A program made the position numbers and the translations under genes. DNA of 64,000 bases from Granulosicoccus sp964390335 (GTDB lineage: Bacteria; Pseudomonadota; Gammaproteobacteria; Granulosicoccales; Granulosicoccaceae): the NCBI GenBank assembly GCA_964390335.1, contig CAYMHU010000021.1:1-64000 (forward strand). The letters run 5' to 3'. The notes under the pieces were generated by a model. The model had not been told where the DNA came from, ran no database searches, and saw nothing but the letters and a program-made list of their open reading frames with translations. This document shows positions 43,457-52,393 of this stretch, piece by piece (position 1 is the first letter of the stretch; every line of letters starts with the position of its first letter).

Positions 43457-44680
43457 CTAGCCGTTGACCTCAGATTCGATTATGGTCTCATTGGTGTCAA
43501 CGGTTTGTCCTTTGGCTAACTTTTCCCACTGCACTTTTGGATTGATGCAAGCTTTGTCGATTCTGTGCAAATTGGTATTTACCACATGCTGAATTTCATC
43601 AACCAAGTTATTTTGCAATGTGTTGAGTGTTAACCCCATTTTTTTAAACTTGTTGTTTTCTAAATCGTATCGATGCTGTTCTTCTTCATTTCGCGGATTA
43701 TCGATGTGGTTTATTTTTCCGTTGGCCAACTTTGCCACATGCTCGGCAACAGATTTAACCGTGCGTGTTTCTGAGATTTGATGAATGACTTCCACGTCAT
43801 TTTTTGGTCTAGCACTAGCGTTAACGGCCGCTTCTATACATTTCACGGTATCTTGGATATGGATAAAAGCCCGTGTTTGTTCACCTTTGCCGTAAACCGT
43901 CATGGGTATGCCCGATTGTGTTTGCACAACAAATCGATTGAGCACCGTGCCATAGATTTCATCGTAGTCGAATCGATTCGATAAAACGTCTGACAAGTTC
44001 GTCTCAGCTGTTTGGGTGCCCCACACAATGCCCTGGTATAGGTCAGTTATATTGAGTTTGTAGTTGTGTGAGTAGAAGTTAAGCAATGACGTGACTTGCG
44101 CCTTCGACAAGTGGTAAATGGATGTTGGATTCAACGGAATTGGAGAGTTGATATTGTATTTTTCACCGTTGTTGTCAACGCCAGAAAAAACTGATTTGCC
44201 TTCCGGTATTTCAAAGTGACGATCTTCATAACCGTAAACGCCAATGGAACCAAGGTGCACAAGTCTGATGGAACGATCAACACTTTCTATTGCGCGCAGT
44301 ACATTGTTAGCGGCCAGCATGTTATTACTAAGCGTATAGTTTCCGGCCTCGACTGACATCATCGAGTACGGCGCTGATCGTTGGGCCGCTAAATGGACCA
44401 CGCAATCGGGTTTATGTTCTTGGAACGCCTCACGCAATAACGAGTAGTCGTTAACGAGATCCAAATCCCTGAATTGAATTCGGTTGCCGCTGATGGCATA
44501 CCATTCGTTTATGCGCTTATAAATTGAATGAATCTGTGTCAGGGATTCATATTGAAGTGTGGTTGCAATTGAGCGTCTGGATAGATTATCCAGAATGAGT
44601 ATGTCATGACCTGCATTGGATAAATGCAGTGCGGTAGGCCAACCACAAAATCCATCACCGCCAGTCACTATTATTTTCAT
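43457..44680 (-). CDS. UDP-sulfoquinovose synthase-like epimerase (SQD1/SqdB family)
   Basis: A 407-residue extended SDR. The start is taken at the ATG at 44680 (MKIIVTGGDGFCGWPTALHL, with GGGA before it); an ATG at 44695 adds five residues. Key blocks match UDP-sulfoquinovose synthase: VTGGDGFCGWPTALHLS, YESLTQIHSIYKRINEW, VHLAAQRSAPYSMM, HLGSIGVYG, the YHLSK catalytic Tyr-Lys, DLYQGIVWGTQTAET, NRFDYDEIYGTVLNRF, TVYGKGEQTRAFIHIQDTVKC and NPRNEEEQHRYD. The known enzyme adds sulfite to UDP-glucose to give UDP-sulfoquinovose, the head group of sulfolipid and of archaeal N-glycans. Here it lies with glycosyltransferase genes and not with a sqdX-type gene. Confidence 0.82.
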   Translation of the reverse strand: MKIIVTGGDGFCGWPTALHLSNAGHDILILDNLSRRSIATTLQYESLTQIHSIYKRINEWYAISGNRIQFRDLDLVNDYSLLREAFQEHKPDCVVHLAAQRSAPYSMMSVEAGNYTLSNNMLAANNVLRAIESVDRSIRLVHLGSIGVYGYEDRHFEIPEGKSVFSGVDNNGEKYNINSPIPLNPTSIYHLSKAQVTSLLNFYSHNYKLNITDLYQGIVWGTQTAETNLSDVLSNRFDYDEIYGTVLNRFVVQTQSGIPMTVYGKGEQTRAFIHIQDTVKCIEAAVNASARPKNDVEVIHQISETRTVKSVAEHVAKLANGKINHIDNPRNEEEQHRYDLENNKFKKMGLTLNTLQNNLVDEIQHVVNTNLHRIDKACINPKVQWEKLAKGQTVDTNETIIESEVNG

Positions 44681-44920
44681 CGTTGGTCCCGCCATGTACC
44701 GTCGCTAAAAAATCTGACACACCATTTGCAGTGCTAACTGTTTGTACTGTTCCTAAGGATAGTAGTGCACCAGTGGGTAGTTCTCTGACTTAAGTTAGTA
44801 CCGTAGTGGGTGATGGTACTGTGGAAAAATGATAAATGTGCGTTGACAACAGGGGATTATTACCGCGGCTGCAGTGTAACTATACTGTCTGGGTCAAATG
44901 GAGCGTTTTTTTGTGCAGTG

Positions 44921-45733
44921 CTAACCAACACGGCCAAACAGGCGGCCACTTTTTATCAGTAAACCCAGTAGCAACCAAGGCTCTACCAAATACCGATGTG
45001 CGTAACGGCGGGGACGAGTAAATAGCCGCCATACCATTTCAAGACCAAATGGCCCCATCCATCGCGGGCTCATTTGCATTTCACCAGCCATGTACTCAAG
45101 GCAAGCACCAACAGCAATGATGCAATGGCAATCAATGTTATCTGCATTGTCCAAAATCCATTGCTCTTGTCGTGGCATTCCCATACCAACCAAAATAACA
45201 TCGGGTTGAAACTCGACTATCTGTTCTAGAACGGCTTGATTGTCCGGCTGATTTGTTGAGGTATCAAAATAGCCATCCCTGCCGTCCGCAACCAAACCCG
45301 GCGCTGCCACTTTTAATGCATTGATAGCTCGCACATTGACATCTGCATTCGAGCCAATACAGAACACTCGCCAATTGTGCTTAGCTGCAGCGCGCGCGTA
45401 GTGTGGTAACCAGTCGTGCACCGCCGCCCTGTGCGACATACGTGTTTGACGCATCCCGTGTAGCCAGGCCAGATACACCAACGGAAATCCATCAATATGA
45501 ATCAGTGACTTCGGCGATGCGTGTAAGTCGGCAAACGATTGGTTTGTCAGCGACACATATAAACCGTGCAGATTCTGATGGGCGATCACGAATCGCTCGT
45601 TATTTCTGATGGCTAATTTCGTGGCATCAATAAGATCTTGTTGGGTTGTTGGAGTAATACGGAATCCAAATATGGTTCCCGTTCGTTGCTGGATCCAGTC
45701 TGTGATGGACGGGTTGTTGGGATTAGCATTCAT
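44921..45733 (-). CDS. WecG/TagA/CpsF-family glycosyltransferase
   Basis: A 270-residue GT26 enzyme that adds a sugar (often ManNAc or its uronic acid) to a lipid-linked first sugar. Family blocks are VIAHQNLHGLYVSL, HIDGFPLVYLAW with the catalytic Asp, VFCIGSNADVN, DGRDGYFD, DVILVGMGMPRQEQWI and VGACLEYMAGEMQMSPRWMGPFGLEMVWRLFTRPRRY. The C-terminal basic and hydrophobic tail serves membrane attachment. It is the promoter-proximal gene of the minus-strand polysaccharide set and is divergent from furA. Confidence 0.92.
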   Translation of the reverse strand: MNANPNNPSITDWIQQRTGTIFGFRITPTTQQDLIDATKLAIRNNERFVIAHQNLHGLYVSLTNQSFADLHASPKSLIHIDGFPLVYLAWLHGMRQTRMSHRAAVHDWLPHYARAAAKHNWRVFCIGSNADVNVRAINALKVAAPGLVADGRDGYFDTSTNQPDNQAVLEQIVEFQPDVILVGMGMPRQEQWILDNADNIDCHCIIAVGACLEYMAGEMQMSPRWMGPFGLEMVWRLFTRPRRYAHRYLVEPWLLLGLLIKSGRLFGRVG

Positions 45734-45796
45734 GCAATTAGCGCGTGTCAGTCATTGAGTCGCGTCAGTAAACCACAATTGTCAGTTTATGGTCAT

Positions 45797-45841
45797 TCCC
45801 AATTATTGACACAGTAAAGAATTGGGATTAATATACCTGCG
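45797..45841 (+). promoter_or_regulatory. furA promoter with overlapping inverted repeat, leaderless start
   Basis: A near-consensus promoter is visible: TTGACA at 45806-45811, 17 bp, TAATAT at 45829-45834. The expected transcription start, about 7 bp after the -10, falls on the G of the GTG start codon at 45841, so the mRNA should be leaderless. An 8-bp perfect inverted repeat, TCCCAATT (45797-45804) and AATTGGGA (45820-45827), lies across the promoter core with a 15-bp spacer. This is a good place for an autoregulatory Fur-family operator. Confidence 0.65.
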
Positions 45842-46290
45842 TGGACAAAATCAATGCAAATCAAGACTCGTTCGACGTCACTGCAGCGTTAAAAGCGGCG
45901 GGCCTGCAGGTCACAGCCCAGCGTCTGGCGGTTTATCAGGCCGTGCACGATGTCCCTCACGCATTGGCAGACGAAATTTGTCAGCTGGTGCGTTCAGAGC
46001 TGGGGGTCATCTCAAGACAGGCCGTTTATGATGCGTTAAACGCCATGTCAAAACATGGCATTATCCGCCGTATTCAGCCAGCTGGTTCCGCAGCACGCTA
46101 TGAGCATCGCGTCGATAATCATCACCATTTAATTTGTCGGGAATGTTCGGTACTGATTGATATCGATTGTGCGGTTGGCAAGGCACCGTGCCTGCAAGCC
46201 AAAGATGATCATGGGTACGAGATTGATGAAGCCGAGGTCACGTATTGGGGAACTTGCCCGTCCTGCCAAAAAAAGAACGGCAGTGCATAA
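45841..46290 (+). CDS. furA: Fur-family peroxide-responsive regulator (FurA-type)
   Basis: A 149-residue Fur-family repressor with an N-terminal winged helix (LQVTAQRLAVYQAVHD, VISRQAVYDALNAMSKHGIIRRI) and a C-terminal dimer domain. Metal residues include DNHHHLICRECSVLIDID and the second Cys pair in WGTCPSCQKK, giving the CxxC...CxxC structural zinc site. It starts with GTG at 45841 with no ribosome binding site before it. Position 100 bp upstream of katG matches the classic furA-katG pair, in which the regulator represses the catalase-peroxidase until oxidised by peroxide. Confidence 0.9.
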   Translation: MDKINANQDSFDVTAALKAAGLQVTAQRLAVYQAVHDVPHALADEICQLVRSELGVISRQAVYDALNAMSKHGIIRRIQPAGSAARYEHRVDNHHHLICRECSVLIDIDCAVGKAPCLQAKDDHGYEIDEAEVTYWGTCPSCQKKNGSA

Positions 46291-46323
46291 CCTCACATAA
46301 CACGTTGAATAACTACTCATTGT

Positions 46324-46345
46324 CGCAACAAGTAAAACTGTTGCG
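46324..46345 (+). repeat. Intercistronic hairpin between furA and katG
   Basis: CGCAACA and its exact complement TGTTGCG enclose the 8-base AT-rich spacer AGTAAAAC. It lies in the 100-bp gap and may mark a processing or attenuation site in the furA-katG transcript. Confidence 0.35.
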
Positions 46346-46390
46346 GCGAAATGCAAAACTGACTGATCAACTACATAAACAGGAGTTCTA

Positions 46391-48562
46391 ATGAACGTAG
46401 AAGTAAAAGGAGGGTGTCCTTTCGCCCACGGTGGAAATACATCCACTGAAAAGCCGGTTACGAAGTGGTGGCCTAGTTCTTTAAACCTGGATATCTTGCA
46501 TCAAGGTGGTGCTCGCATTAATCCAATGGATCCCGACTACGACCATCGTGCTGCAGTAAAGTCGCTTGATCACGCAGCAGTTAAAGCAGACGTTCAAGCA
46601 TTGCTAACAGAAAGCCAAGAGTGGTGGCCAGCTGATTGGGGTCATTACGGTGGTTTGATGATTCGCCTTGCGTGGCACTCAGCCGGTTCTTATCGTATGG
46701 GTGATGGTCGTGGTGGAGCCGGTTCCGGCAACATCCGATTTGCACCGCTAAACTCTTGGCCCGATAACGCAAGCTTGGATAAAGCGCGTCGTTTGTTATG
46801 GCCGGTTAAAAAGAAATACGGCAATGCATTATCCTGGGCCGACTTAATCATTCTGGCAGGCAACATGGCTTACGAGTCTATGGGCCTGAAAACCTTTGGT
46901 TTTGGTTTTGGTCGCGAAGACATCTGGGGTCCTGAAACCGATGTTAACTGGGGTGCTGAGGACGAATGGTTAGCCGATAGTGCGAATCGATATGAAAACC
47001 TTGATCAGCCGTCCACCATGTACAACCCGTTGGCCTCTGTGCACATGGGTTTGATCTACGTGAACCCAGAAGGTGTTAACGGTAAACCTGATCCTGCTTT
47101 AACTGCCTTGCACGTCAGAGAAACATTTGCACGCATGGCAATGAATGATGAAGAAACAGCAGCACTAACTTGCGGTGGCCACACAGTTGGTAAGGCACAC
47201 GGTGGTGGTGATCATGGCAACATCGGTGCAGAACCTGAAGGCACTGGTTTCGAAGCACAAGGGTTAGGCTGGGCGAACCCTGGTCATGCTAACAAGGCAA
47301 CAAACGCATTTACATCAGGTATTGAAGGTGCGTGGACGAAGAACCCTACTCAATGGGACATGGGTTATTTTGAATACCTGTTTAACTGGGAATGGGAATT
47401 AACCAAGTCTCCAGCTGGTGCAAATCAGTGGAAGCCGGTTGACATGCCCGATGAAGAAAAGCCGGTTGACCCAAGCGATCCATCTGTTCGTCGTGAACCT
47501 ATGATGACTGATGCCGATATGGCGATGAAGGTTGATCCTATCTACAACAAGATCTGTCAAAAGTTCATGGCCGATCCAGACTACTTTGCAGAAACATTCG
47601 CGCGTGCATGGTTCAAGCTGACTCACCGCGACATGGGTCCTCGACCAAACTACCTTGGGCCGGATGTACCATCAGAAGATTTAATTTGGCAAGATCCGAT
47701 CCCTGCTGGTTCAACGTCCTATGATGTTGGTGCTGTTAAAGCGAAGATCGCTGCTTGTGGTTTGTCTGCCAGTGATATGATTGCAACGGCATGGGATAGT
47801 GCACGAACCTTCCGTGGTTCTGATAAGCGCGGTGGTGCAAATGGTGCACGCATTCGTTTGGCGCCTCAGAAAGATTGGGCTGCAAATGAACCTGCACGAC
47901 TCGGCAAAGTGTTAGCAGCGCTTGAGCAAGTTGCTACTGATACTGGCGCATCCATAGCCGACGTTATTGTTCTGGCAGGTAATGTTGGTTTGGAGCAAGC
48001 CATTAAAGCTGCTGGCTATAGTATTGATGTACCTTTTGCCCCCGGACGTGGTGATGCCACTGATGACATGACCGATGCTGAGAGTTTTTCAGTACTGGAG
48101 CCGCTTGCTGATGGTTTCCGTAACTATGAAAAAGAGCGTTACGCAGTTGGTCCCGAAGAGCTAATGCTTGATCGCGCTCAGTTGTTAGGCTTAACAGCTG
48201 CCGAAATGACTCTGCTGGTTGGCGGTATGCGTGTACTGGGTACTAATCACGGTGGTTCAAAGCACGGTGTGTTCACTGATCGTGAAGGCCAGTTAACCAA
48301 CGACTTCTTCGTGAACCTAACGGATATGAACAACAGCTGGCACCCGGTTGAATCCGATGGTAGCTATGAGGTTCGTGATCGAAGCAGTGGACAAGTTAAG
48401 TGGACTGCGACAGCCGCTGACCTTGTGCTGGGTTCCAACTCTATCTTGCGTGCTTATGCTGAGGTGTATGCACAAGATGATAACGCGGAGAAATTTGTAC
48501 GTGATTTCGTTGCGGCTTGGACTAAGGTTATGAATGCAGATCGATTTGATCTGTTGGCATAA
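46391..48562 (+). CDS. katG: Catalase-peroxidase
   Basis: A 723-residue bifunctional heme enzyme that breaks down hydrogen peroxide as catalase and peroxidase. Distal residues Arg92, Trp95 and His96 lie in MIRLAWHSAGSYRMGDGRGG; the Tyr of the Met-Tyr-Trp adduct is in HMGLIYVNPEG. The proximal heme His is in TCGGHTVGKAHGGG. The second, non-heme half starts about residue 430. The ATG follows CAGGAGTTCTA, a strong binding site. No signal peptide. Regulated most likely by the adjacent FurA-type repressor. Confidence 0.97.
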   Translation: MNVEVKGGCPFAHGGNTSTEKPVTKWWPSSLNLDILHQGGARINPMDPDYDHRAAVKSLDHAAVKADVQALLTESQEWWPADWGHYGGLMIRLAWHSAGSYRMGDGRGGAGSGNIRFAPLNSWPDNASLDKARRLLWPVKKKYGNALSWADLIILAGNMAYESMGLKTFGFGFGREDIWGPETDVNWGAEDEWLADSANRYENLDQPSTMYNPLASVHMGLIYVNPEGVNGKPDPALTALHVRETFARMAMNDEETAALTCGGHTVGKAHGGGDHGNIGAEPEGTGFEAQGLGWANPGHANKATNAFTSGIEGAWTKNPTQWDMGYFEYLFNWEWELTKSPAGANQWKPVDMPDEEKPVDPSDPSVRREPMMTDADMAMKVDPIYNKICQKFMADPDYFAETFARAWFKLTHRDMGPRPNYLGPDVPSEDLIWQDPIPAGSTSYDVGAVKAKIAACGLSASDMIATAWDSARTFRGSDKRGGANGARIRLAPQKDWAANEPARLGKVLAALEQVATDTGASIADVIVLAGNVGLEQAIKAAGYSIDVPFAPGRGDATDDMTDAESFSVLEPLADGFRNYEKERYAVGPEELMLDRAQLLGLTAAEMTLLVGGMRVLGTNHGGSKHGVFTDREGQLTNDFFVNLTDMNNSWHPVESDGSYEVRDRSSGQVKWTATAADLVLGSNSILRAYAEVYAQDDNAEKFVRDFVAAWTKVMNADRFDLLA

Positions 48563-48573
48563 TTTGTAAAGCA

Positions 48574-48611
48574 TTGGTCGCCTCATTTTTATAACTAAAT
48601 GAGGCGACCAA
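48574..48611. terminator. Bidirectional terminator-like hairpin after katG
   Basis: A 15-bp perfect stem (48574-48588 with 48597-48611, core GGTCGCCTCATTT) encloses the loop TTATAACT. It lies between the katG stop and the stop of the converging aldo/keto reductase, so it can serve both. The 5' side ends in T residues and the 3' arm starts with A residues, giving partial U-tracts in both directions. Confidence 0.7.
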
Positions 48612-48623
48612 GTCAGTACTAGT

Positions 48624-49762
48624 TTATTGCTTATCGCGTTCCGCATCGGCGTCAGCCATGCGTTCATCATTGTAACGATTTCCCACCACAGTACTCTCGT
48701 TAATTAATTCATTAAGCGCCGCCACCGTTGCATCGCTTAAACTTACCGATGAAGCACCNNNNNNNNNNNNNNNNNNNNNNNNNNNNNNNNNNNNNNNNNN
48801 NNNNNNNNNNNNNNNNNNNNNNNNNNNNNNNNNNNNNNNNNNNNNNNNNNNNNNNNNNTTAATTCATTAAGCGCCGCCACCGTTGCATCGCTTAAACTTA
48901 CCGATGAAGCACCTGCATTCTCTTTCATGTATTCGATGTGTTTGGTACCCGGAATAGGGACACTGCCTTTTCGGTGTAGTAACCAAGCTATGGCAAGTTG
49001 CGCCATGGTACAGTGGTTTTGTTCTGCAATCTCGGCGTAAGGTTTTAGGAGTTCACTGTTTTTCTTAAACGCTTCCGGTTCGAATCTTGGACGGGCAATG
49101 CTGGTGCGTAAATCACCTTCTTCCATTTGAGTGATGTCGGTCGCTTTGCCTGTTAAGAATGCTCTGGCCAGAGGTGAGAAAGGCACCATAGTGACTCCGA
49201 GTTCATCGCACACATCTAAAATGCCATGTTCTGGTGTTCGGGACCACAAAGAGTATTCCGATTGCAGTGCAGCAATCGGATGAACCTTATGCGCACGGCG
49301 TAAGTTTTCACAACACACTTCCGATAAACCGATTTCGCGTACTTTGCCCTGTTCAACAAGTCTCGATAAAGCGCCGGTGCTTTCTTCTATAGGAATATTA
49401 GGATCGACGCGATGCAAGTAATACAAATCGATAACGTCAGTCTTTAAACGCTTTAAACTGTTGTCACAGCTTTGCATAATTTTAGCAGGGTCGCCGTTAA
49501 TACCATCTTCACGCGACAAACCACATTTGGTGGCCAGTATGTATTCGTTACGTCGGCCTTTCAGTGACTCACCAATAAGACTTTCATTGTGCCCTGAACC
49601 ATATACCTGTGCGGTATCCAAAAAAGTGTAGCCTTCATCCAATGCTTCATTGAGTAATCGTGTTGATTCTCGATCGTCGGCTTTGCCATAGCCCATAGAC
49701 ATGTTCATACAGCCCAGCCCGATTTCAGAGACAGTTAACGAGGCAATAGTGCGAGTTTTCAT
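48624..49762 (-). CDS. Aldo/keto reductase (interrupted by an artificial N gap)
   Basis: NADPH-dependent reductase of the aldo/keto reductase family, with the tetrad Asp, Tyr, Lys, His seen in FLDTAQVYGSGHNESLIGESL, LATKCG and LYYLHRVDPN. The frame runs into 100 N at 48759-48858. The 55 bases on both sides of the gap (48704-48758 and 48859-48913) are identical. Removing one copy and the N joins the frame as AALNELINESTVVGNRYNDE and on to a natural stop at 48624, giving 327 residues, a normal family length with the expected RYN tail. The substrate is unknown. It precedes nothing in frame; the CoA-transferase gene lies 22 bp upstream. Confidence 0.88.
48759..48858. other. Scaffold gap of 100 N with duplicated 55-nt flanks (first)
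   Basis: Exactly 100 N. The 55 bases before it and the 55 bases after it are the same sequence, so two contigs that overlap by 55 were placed end to end. The real sequence has no gap here. Confidence 0.95.
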
Positions 49763-49784
49763 GAGAGATTCCTATATAAATTAA

Positions 49785-51103
49785 TTAAGAGTCTGTATCG
49801 AGCCAGGCTAGTATTTCACGCGTATGTTCACCTAAGGTAGGTGCATTGGAGCATGGGGAATAGGCCGTTGCGTCACCCATCCTGAATGGCAGCGTTGGAA
49901 CAGCGGTGCCGTCTGGCGTATTTTGTACGAAGCCACGCTGCTTTATCTGATCGGACTTTAATGCCTCCGACATAGATCGGAGTCGCGCGGCAGGTACTCC
50001 CGCTGATTGCAAAATGGGTTCCCATTGTTCGGCCGTTTTTTTTAATAGCTCAGTTTCAATTTCAGCGCTAAGTTCCTTCGCATGTTGCTTACGTTGGTCG
50101 CGTTGTTTAAAACGCGGGTCACTGGTCCAATCTTCGCGCCCAAGTGCTGTTGCAAGATTAGTAAAATGAGATTCTTCGTTAACACCCAGCGACACAACAC
50201 CGTCTTTACAAGGAAAACTACCAGCGCCAGGAGAGCGACTGTTAGCAAGATTGCCACGACGTTTCGGTGCGTTACCCGTCTTAAGATAATCACAAACAGT
50301 CGAACTCATGAGAGACAAGCCCGTTTCCAACATAGAAACATCTATAAAATTGCCGCGGCCACTGGTTGCGCGCTCGAACAATGCAGCGCTAATGGCAAAA
50401 CTTGCAGCCATGGCAGTTCCATAATCAAGCACAGGAGCACCAGCTCTAATGGGGCCGCTTTCCTGAGTGCCGGTCGCATCCATTAATCCGCAGGAAGCTT
50501 GAATATTCACATCGTATGCCGGGGTGTTCTCCTGTGGCCCCCCGCGCCCGTAACCTGTCATGGCGCAATGAATTAGGTGAGGGTGCTGAGTCGCCAAACT
50601 ATGTTCATCCAACCCCAAACGATGCATGGTTGCTGGAACGTGGTTTTCTACCAGCACGTCGGCACGCGACAGCAGCTGATGAAACTGCGCTATGCCCTGT
50701 GATGATGCAAGGTCAATCGCGATGGATTTTTTACCGGCACCTTGCGTTAAATAGGACGTGCTCATGCCTGCGTTAGCGGCTTCGCTATCGGTGCCTCCTC
50801 GATGTCTTATGGCATCGCCTTTCGTTGCCGACTCCACCTTAATAATGTCTGCGCCCAGTAAACTCAAGTAGTATGAGCAAGCCGGCCCTGCTAATACATG
50901 TGTGAAATCGACGACTAATAGACCTTCTAATGGATGTTTTTTTGNNNNNNNNNNNNNNNNNNNNNNNNNNNNNNNNNNNNNNNNNNNNNNNNNNNNNNNN
51001 NNNNNNNNNNNNNNNNNNNNNNNNNNNNNNNNNNNNNNNNNNNNGCTAATACATGTGTGAAATCGACGACTAATAGACCTTCTAATGGATGTTTTTTTGA
51101 CAT
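49785..51103 (-). CDS. CaiB/BaiF family (class III) CoA-transferase, interrupted by an artificial N gap
   Basis: Family III CoA-transferase that moves CoA between two carboxylic acids. The N-terminus, MSKKHPLEGLLVVDFTHVLA, starts at the ATG at 51103 and runs into N at 50945-51044; its continuation GPACSYYLSLLGADIIKVE lies on the other side. The flanking 55-nt copies (50890-50944 and 51045-51099) are identical, and collapsing them gives one frame of 387 residues. Family blocks are NPR-like MTGYGRGGPQENTPAYD, the catalytic Asp region VLDYGTAMAASFAI, and DPRFKQRDQR. It lies 22 bp upstream of the aldo/keto reductase gene and is divergent from the TctC gene. Confidence 0.88.
50945..51044. other. 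Scaffold gap of 100 N with duplicated 55-nt flanks (second)
   Basis: Exactly 100 N, again between two identical 55-nt copies. As at the first gap, this marks overlapping contigs placed end to end. The contig between the two gaps is 48859-50944, 2086 bases. Confidence 0.95.
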
Positions 51104-51181
51104 TCGGGCCTCAATTAAATGTCTGCGTGTGAATTAGTTCTGGGTCGTTACGCAATTGTTTGGAAAATACAGTAAAGATAT

Positions 51182-51210
51182 TTGAGCAAACTGAATTTCC
51201 TGTTTACAAT
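51182..51210 (+). promoter_or_regulatory. Promoter of the tctC gene
   Basis: TTGAGC at 51182-51187 and TACAAT at 51205-51210 are 17 bp apart. The start codon at 51268 lies 58 bp beyond the -10 element. Confidence 0.6.
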
Positions 51211-51267
51211 GCTGGTTCCGGCAGTGTGCTTAGTCATAGTAGCGTACTGCACTATCTTGGAGAAATT

Positions 51268-52242
51268 ATGAATTTAACTAAAAAAATCGCTACAGGTGTC
51301 GCGACTGCTGCGATGCTGGTTAGCACAGCTGCATTGGCTGACTATCCCGAAAAACCCGTCAAGATCATGGTTGGCTTCTCAGCCGGTGGTGGTACTGACA
51401 CAACCGCACGTGGTTTCGCATCTTATATGCACGAAGCGCCAAGCATGAACGGCATGCCTGCATACATCGTGAACCTGCCTGGTGCATCTGGCCAGAAAGC
51501 GGCAAAAGAAGTACTTGGTGAAGATGCCGACGGCTACACGCTGTATATGATTAACATTGGTACTTTTATCGCTGGTGAATTAGCCAAAGGCGATGAGCGT
51601 CCTTACCACATCCCCGAAGCTTTCGTAAACTTAGGTTGTGCTTCTCAGCTGGTAACGTCACTGCAAGTCCATTCTTCAAACTCAGCAACCAACTTGGAAG
51701 AGTACATTGCTAGCCTTAAAGAATCAGGTGAGGAAGTGACTTGGGGCACCTCTGGTGCAGCAACCATGCACGCAACTATCGGCCACATTTTCTTTGATAC
51801 TCACGGTATTCCGCACAAGAAAGTACCTTTCAAAGGTGGTTCCAAAGCCCGTGCCGCGTTGGTATCTCAGTCAGTTGATGCCGTGTTTGGCGGTGTGAAC
51901 ACTGTTGTTGGTTTCGAAAACGACATTCGTGCACTAGCTTCTGCGGGTGCAGAGCGTGATCCGATGGCGCCAGATCTGCCTACATTCTCTGAGCAAGGTA
52001 CCGATGGAATCGATTTCACTGGCCTGATGTGTTTGTTTGGCCCAGCTGGTATTCCTGATGAAGTGAAGGAAGACGTTGGTGCTGCAATCGCGCACATCGC
52101 TGAAATCCCAGGATATCAGCGTTATATGGGTGGCAACGATCTCGCGTCGTTCTACACCGACTCTGCAAAAGCGACTGCAGCGCAAGACACTATGTTCAGT
52201 GTCATGGGCCCAGTTGTAGCAGAAATTATCGCAAACCAGTAA
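51268..52242 (+). CDS. tctC: Tripartite tricarboxylate transporter substrate-binding protein (TctC/Bug)
   Basis: A 324-residue periplasmic binding protein. The start is the ATG at 51268 with GGAG before it; it begins with a signal peptide (MNLTKKIATGVATAAMLVSTAALA) followed by the mature N-terminus DYPEKPVKIMVGFSAGGGTD, the Bug/TctC signature. The block NLPGASGQKAAKEV is the usual ligand-loop region with the conserved Gly. It delivers a carboxylate to TctBA. The gene is divergent from the CoA-transferase gene and ends at a strong hairpin before tctB. Confidence 0.92.
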   Translation: MNLTKKIATGVATAAMLVSTAALADYPEKPVKIMVGFSAGGGTDTTARGFASYMHEAPSMNGMPAYIVNLPGASGQKAAKEVLGEDADGYTLYMINIGTFIAGELAKGDERPYHIPEAFVNLGCASQLVTSLQVHSSNSATNLEEYIASLKESGEEVTWGTSGAATMHATIGHIFFDTHGIPHKKVPFKGGSKARAALVSQSVDAVFGGVNTVVGFENDIRALASAGAERDPMAPDLPTFSEQGTDGIDFTGLMCLFGPAGIPDEVKEDVGAAIAHIAEIPGYQRYMGGNDLASFYTDSAKATAAQDTMFSVMGPVVAEIIANQ

Positions 52243-52258
52243 TTTTGTGATGTTCGCA

Positions 52259-52290
52259 AGAGGCAGGCCCTGTTGGGCTTGCCTCTTTTT
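52259..52290 (+). terminator. Intrinsic terminator between tctC and tctB
   Basis: A 12-bp stem (AGAGGCAGGCCC with GGGCTTGCCTCT, one G-U pair) encloses the loop TGTT and is followed by TTTTATTT. It is a textbook rho-independent terminator placed inside the transporter operon, after the binding-protein gene. Confidence 0.85.
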
Positions 52291-52393
52291 ATTTGTGTCC
52301 GGTGTCGATCGATCACCGGTGTTGCTTCGATCAAAAGTACGGTACTCACAGGCACAGCTCTTCAATGCATGCTTCTAATATGCATGACCTCTG

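Noticed and set aside
44836..45021. Small plus-strand frame of 61 codons upstream of the sulfoquinovose-type gene
   Set aside because: No ribosome binding site, overlaps the end of the WecG-type gene on the other strand, and shows no family likeness.
48759..51044. N runs as real sequence gaps of unknown content
   Set aside because: Both are 100 N between identical 55-nt copies; joining the copies restores both genes in frame.
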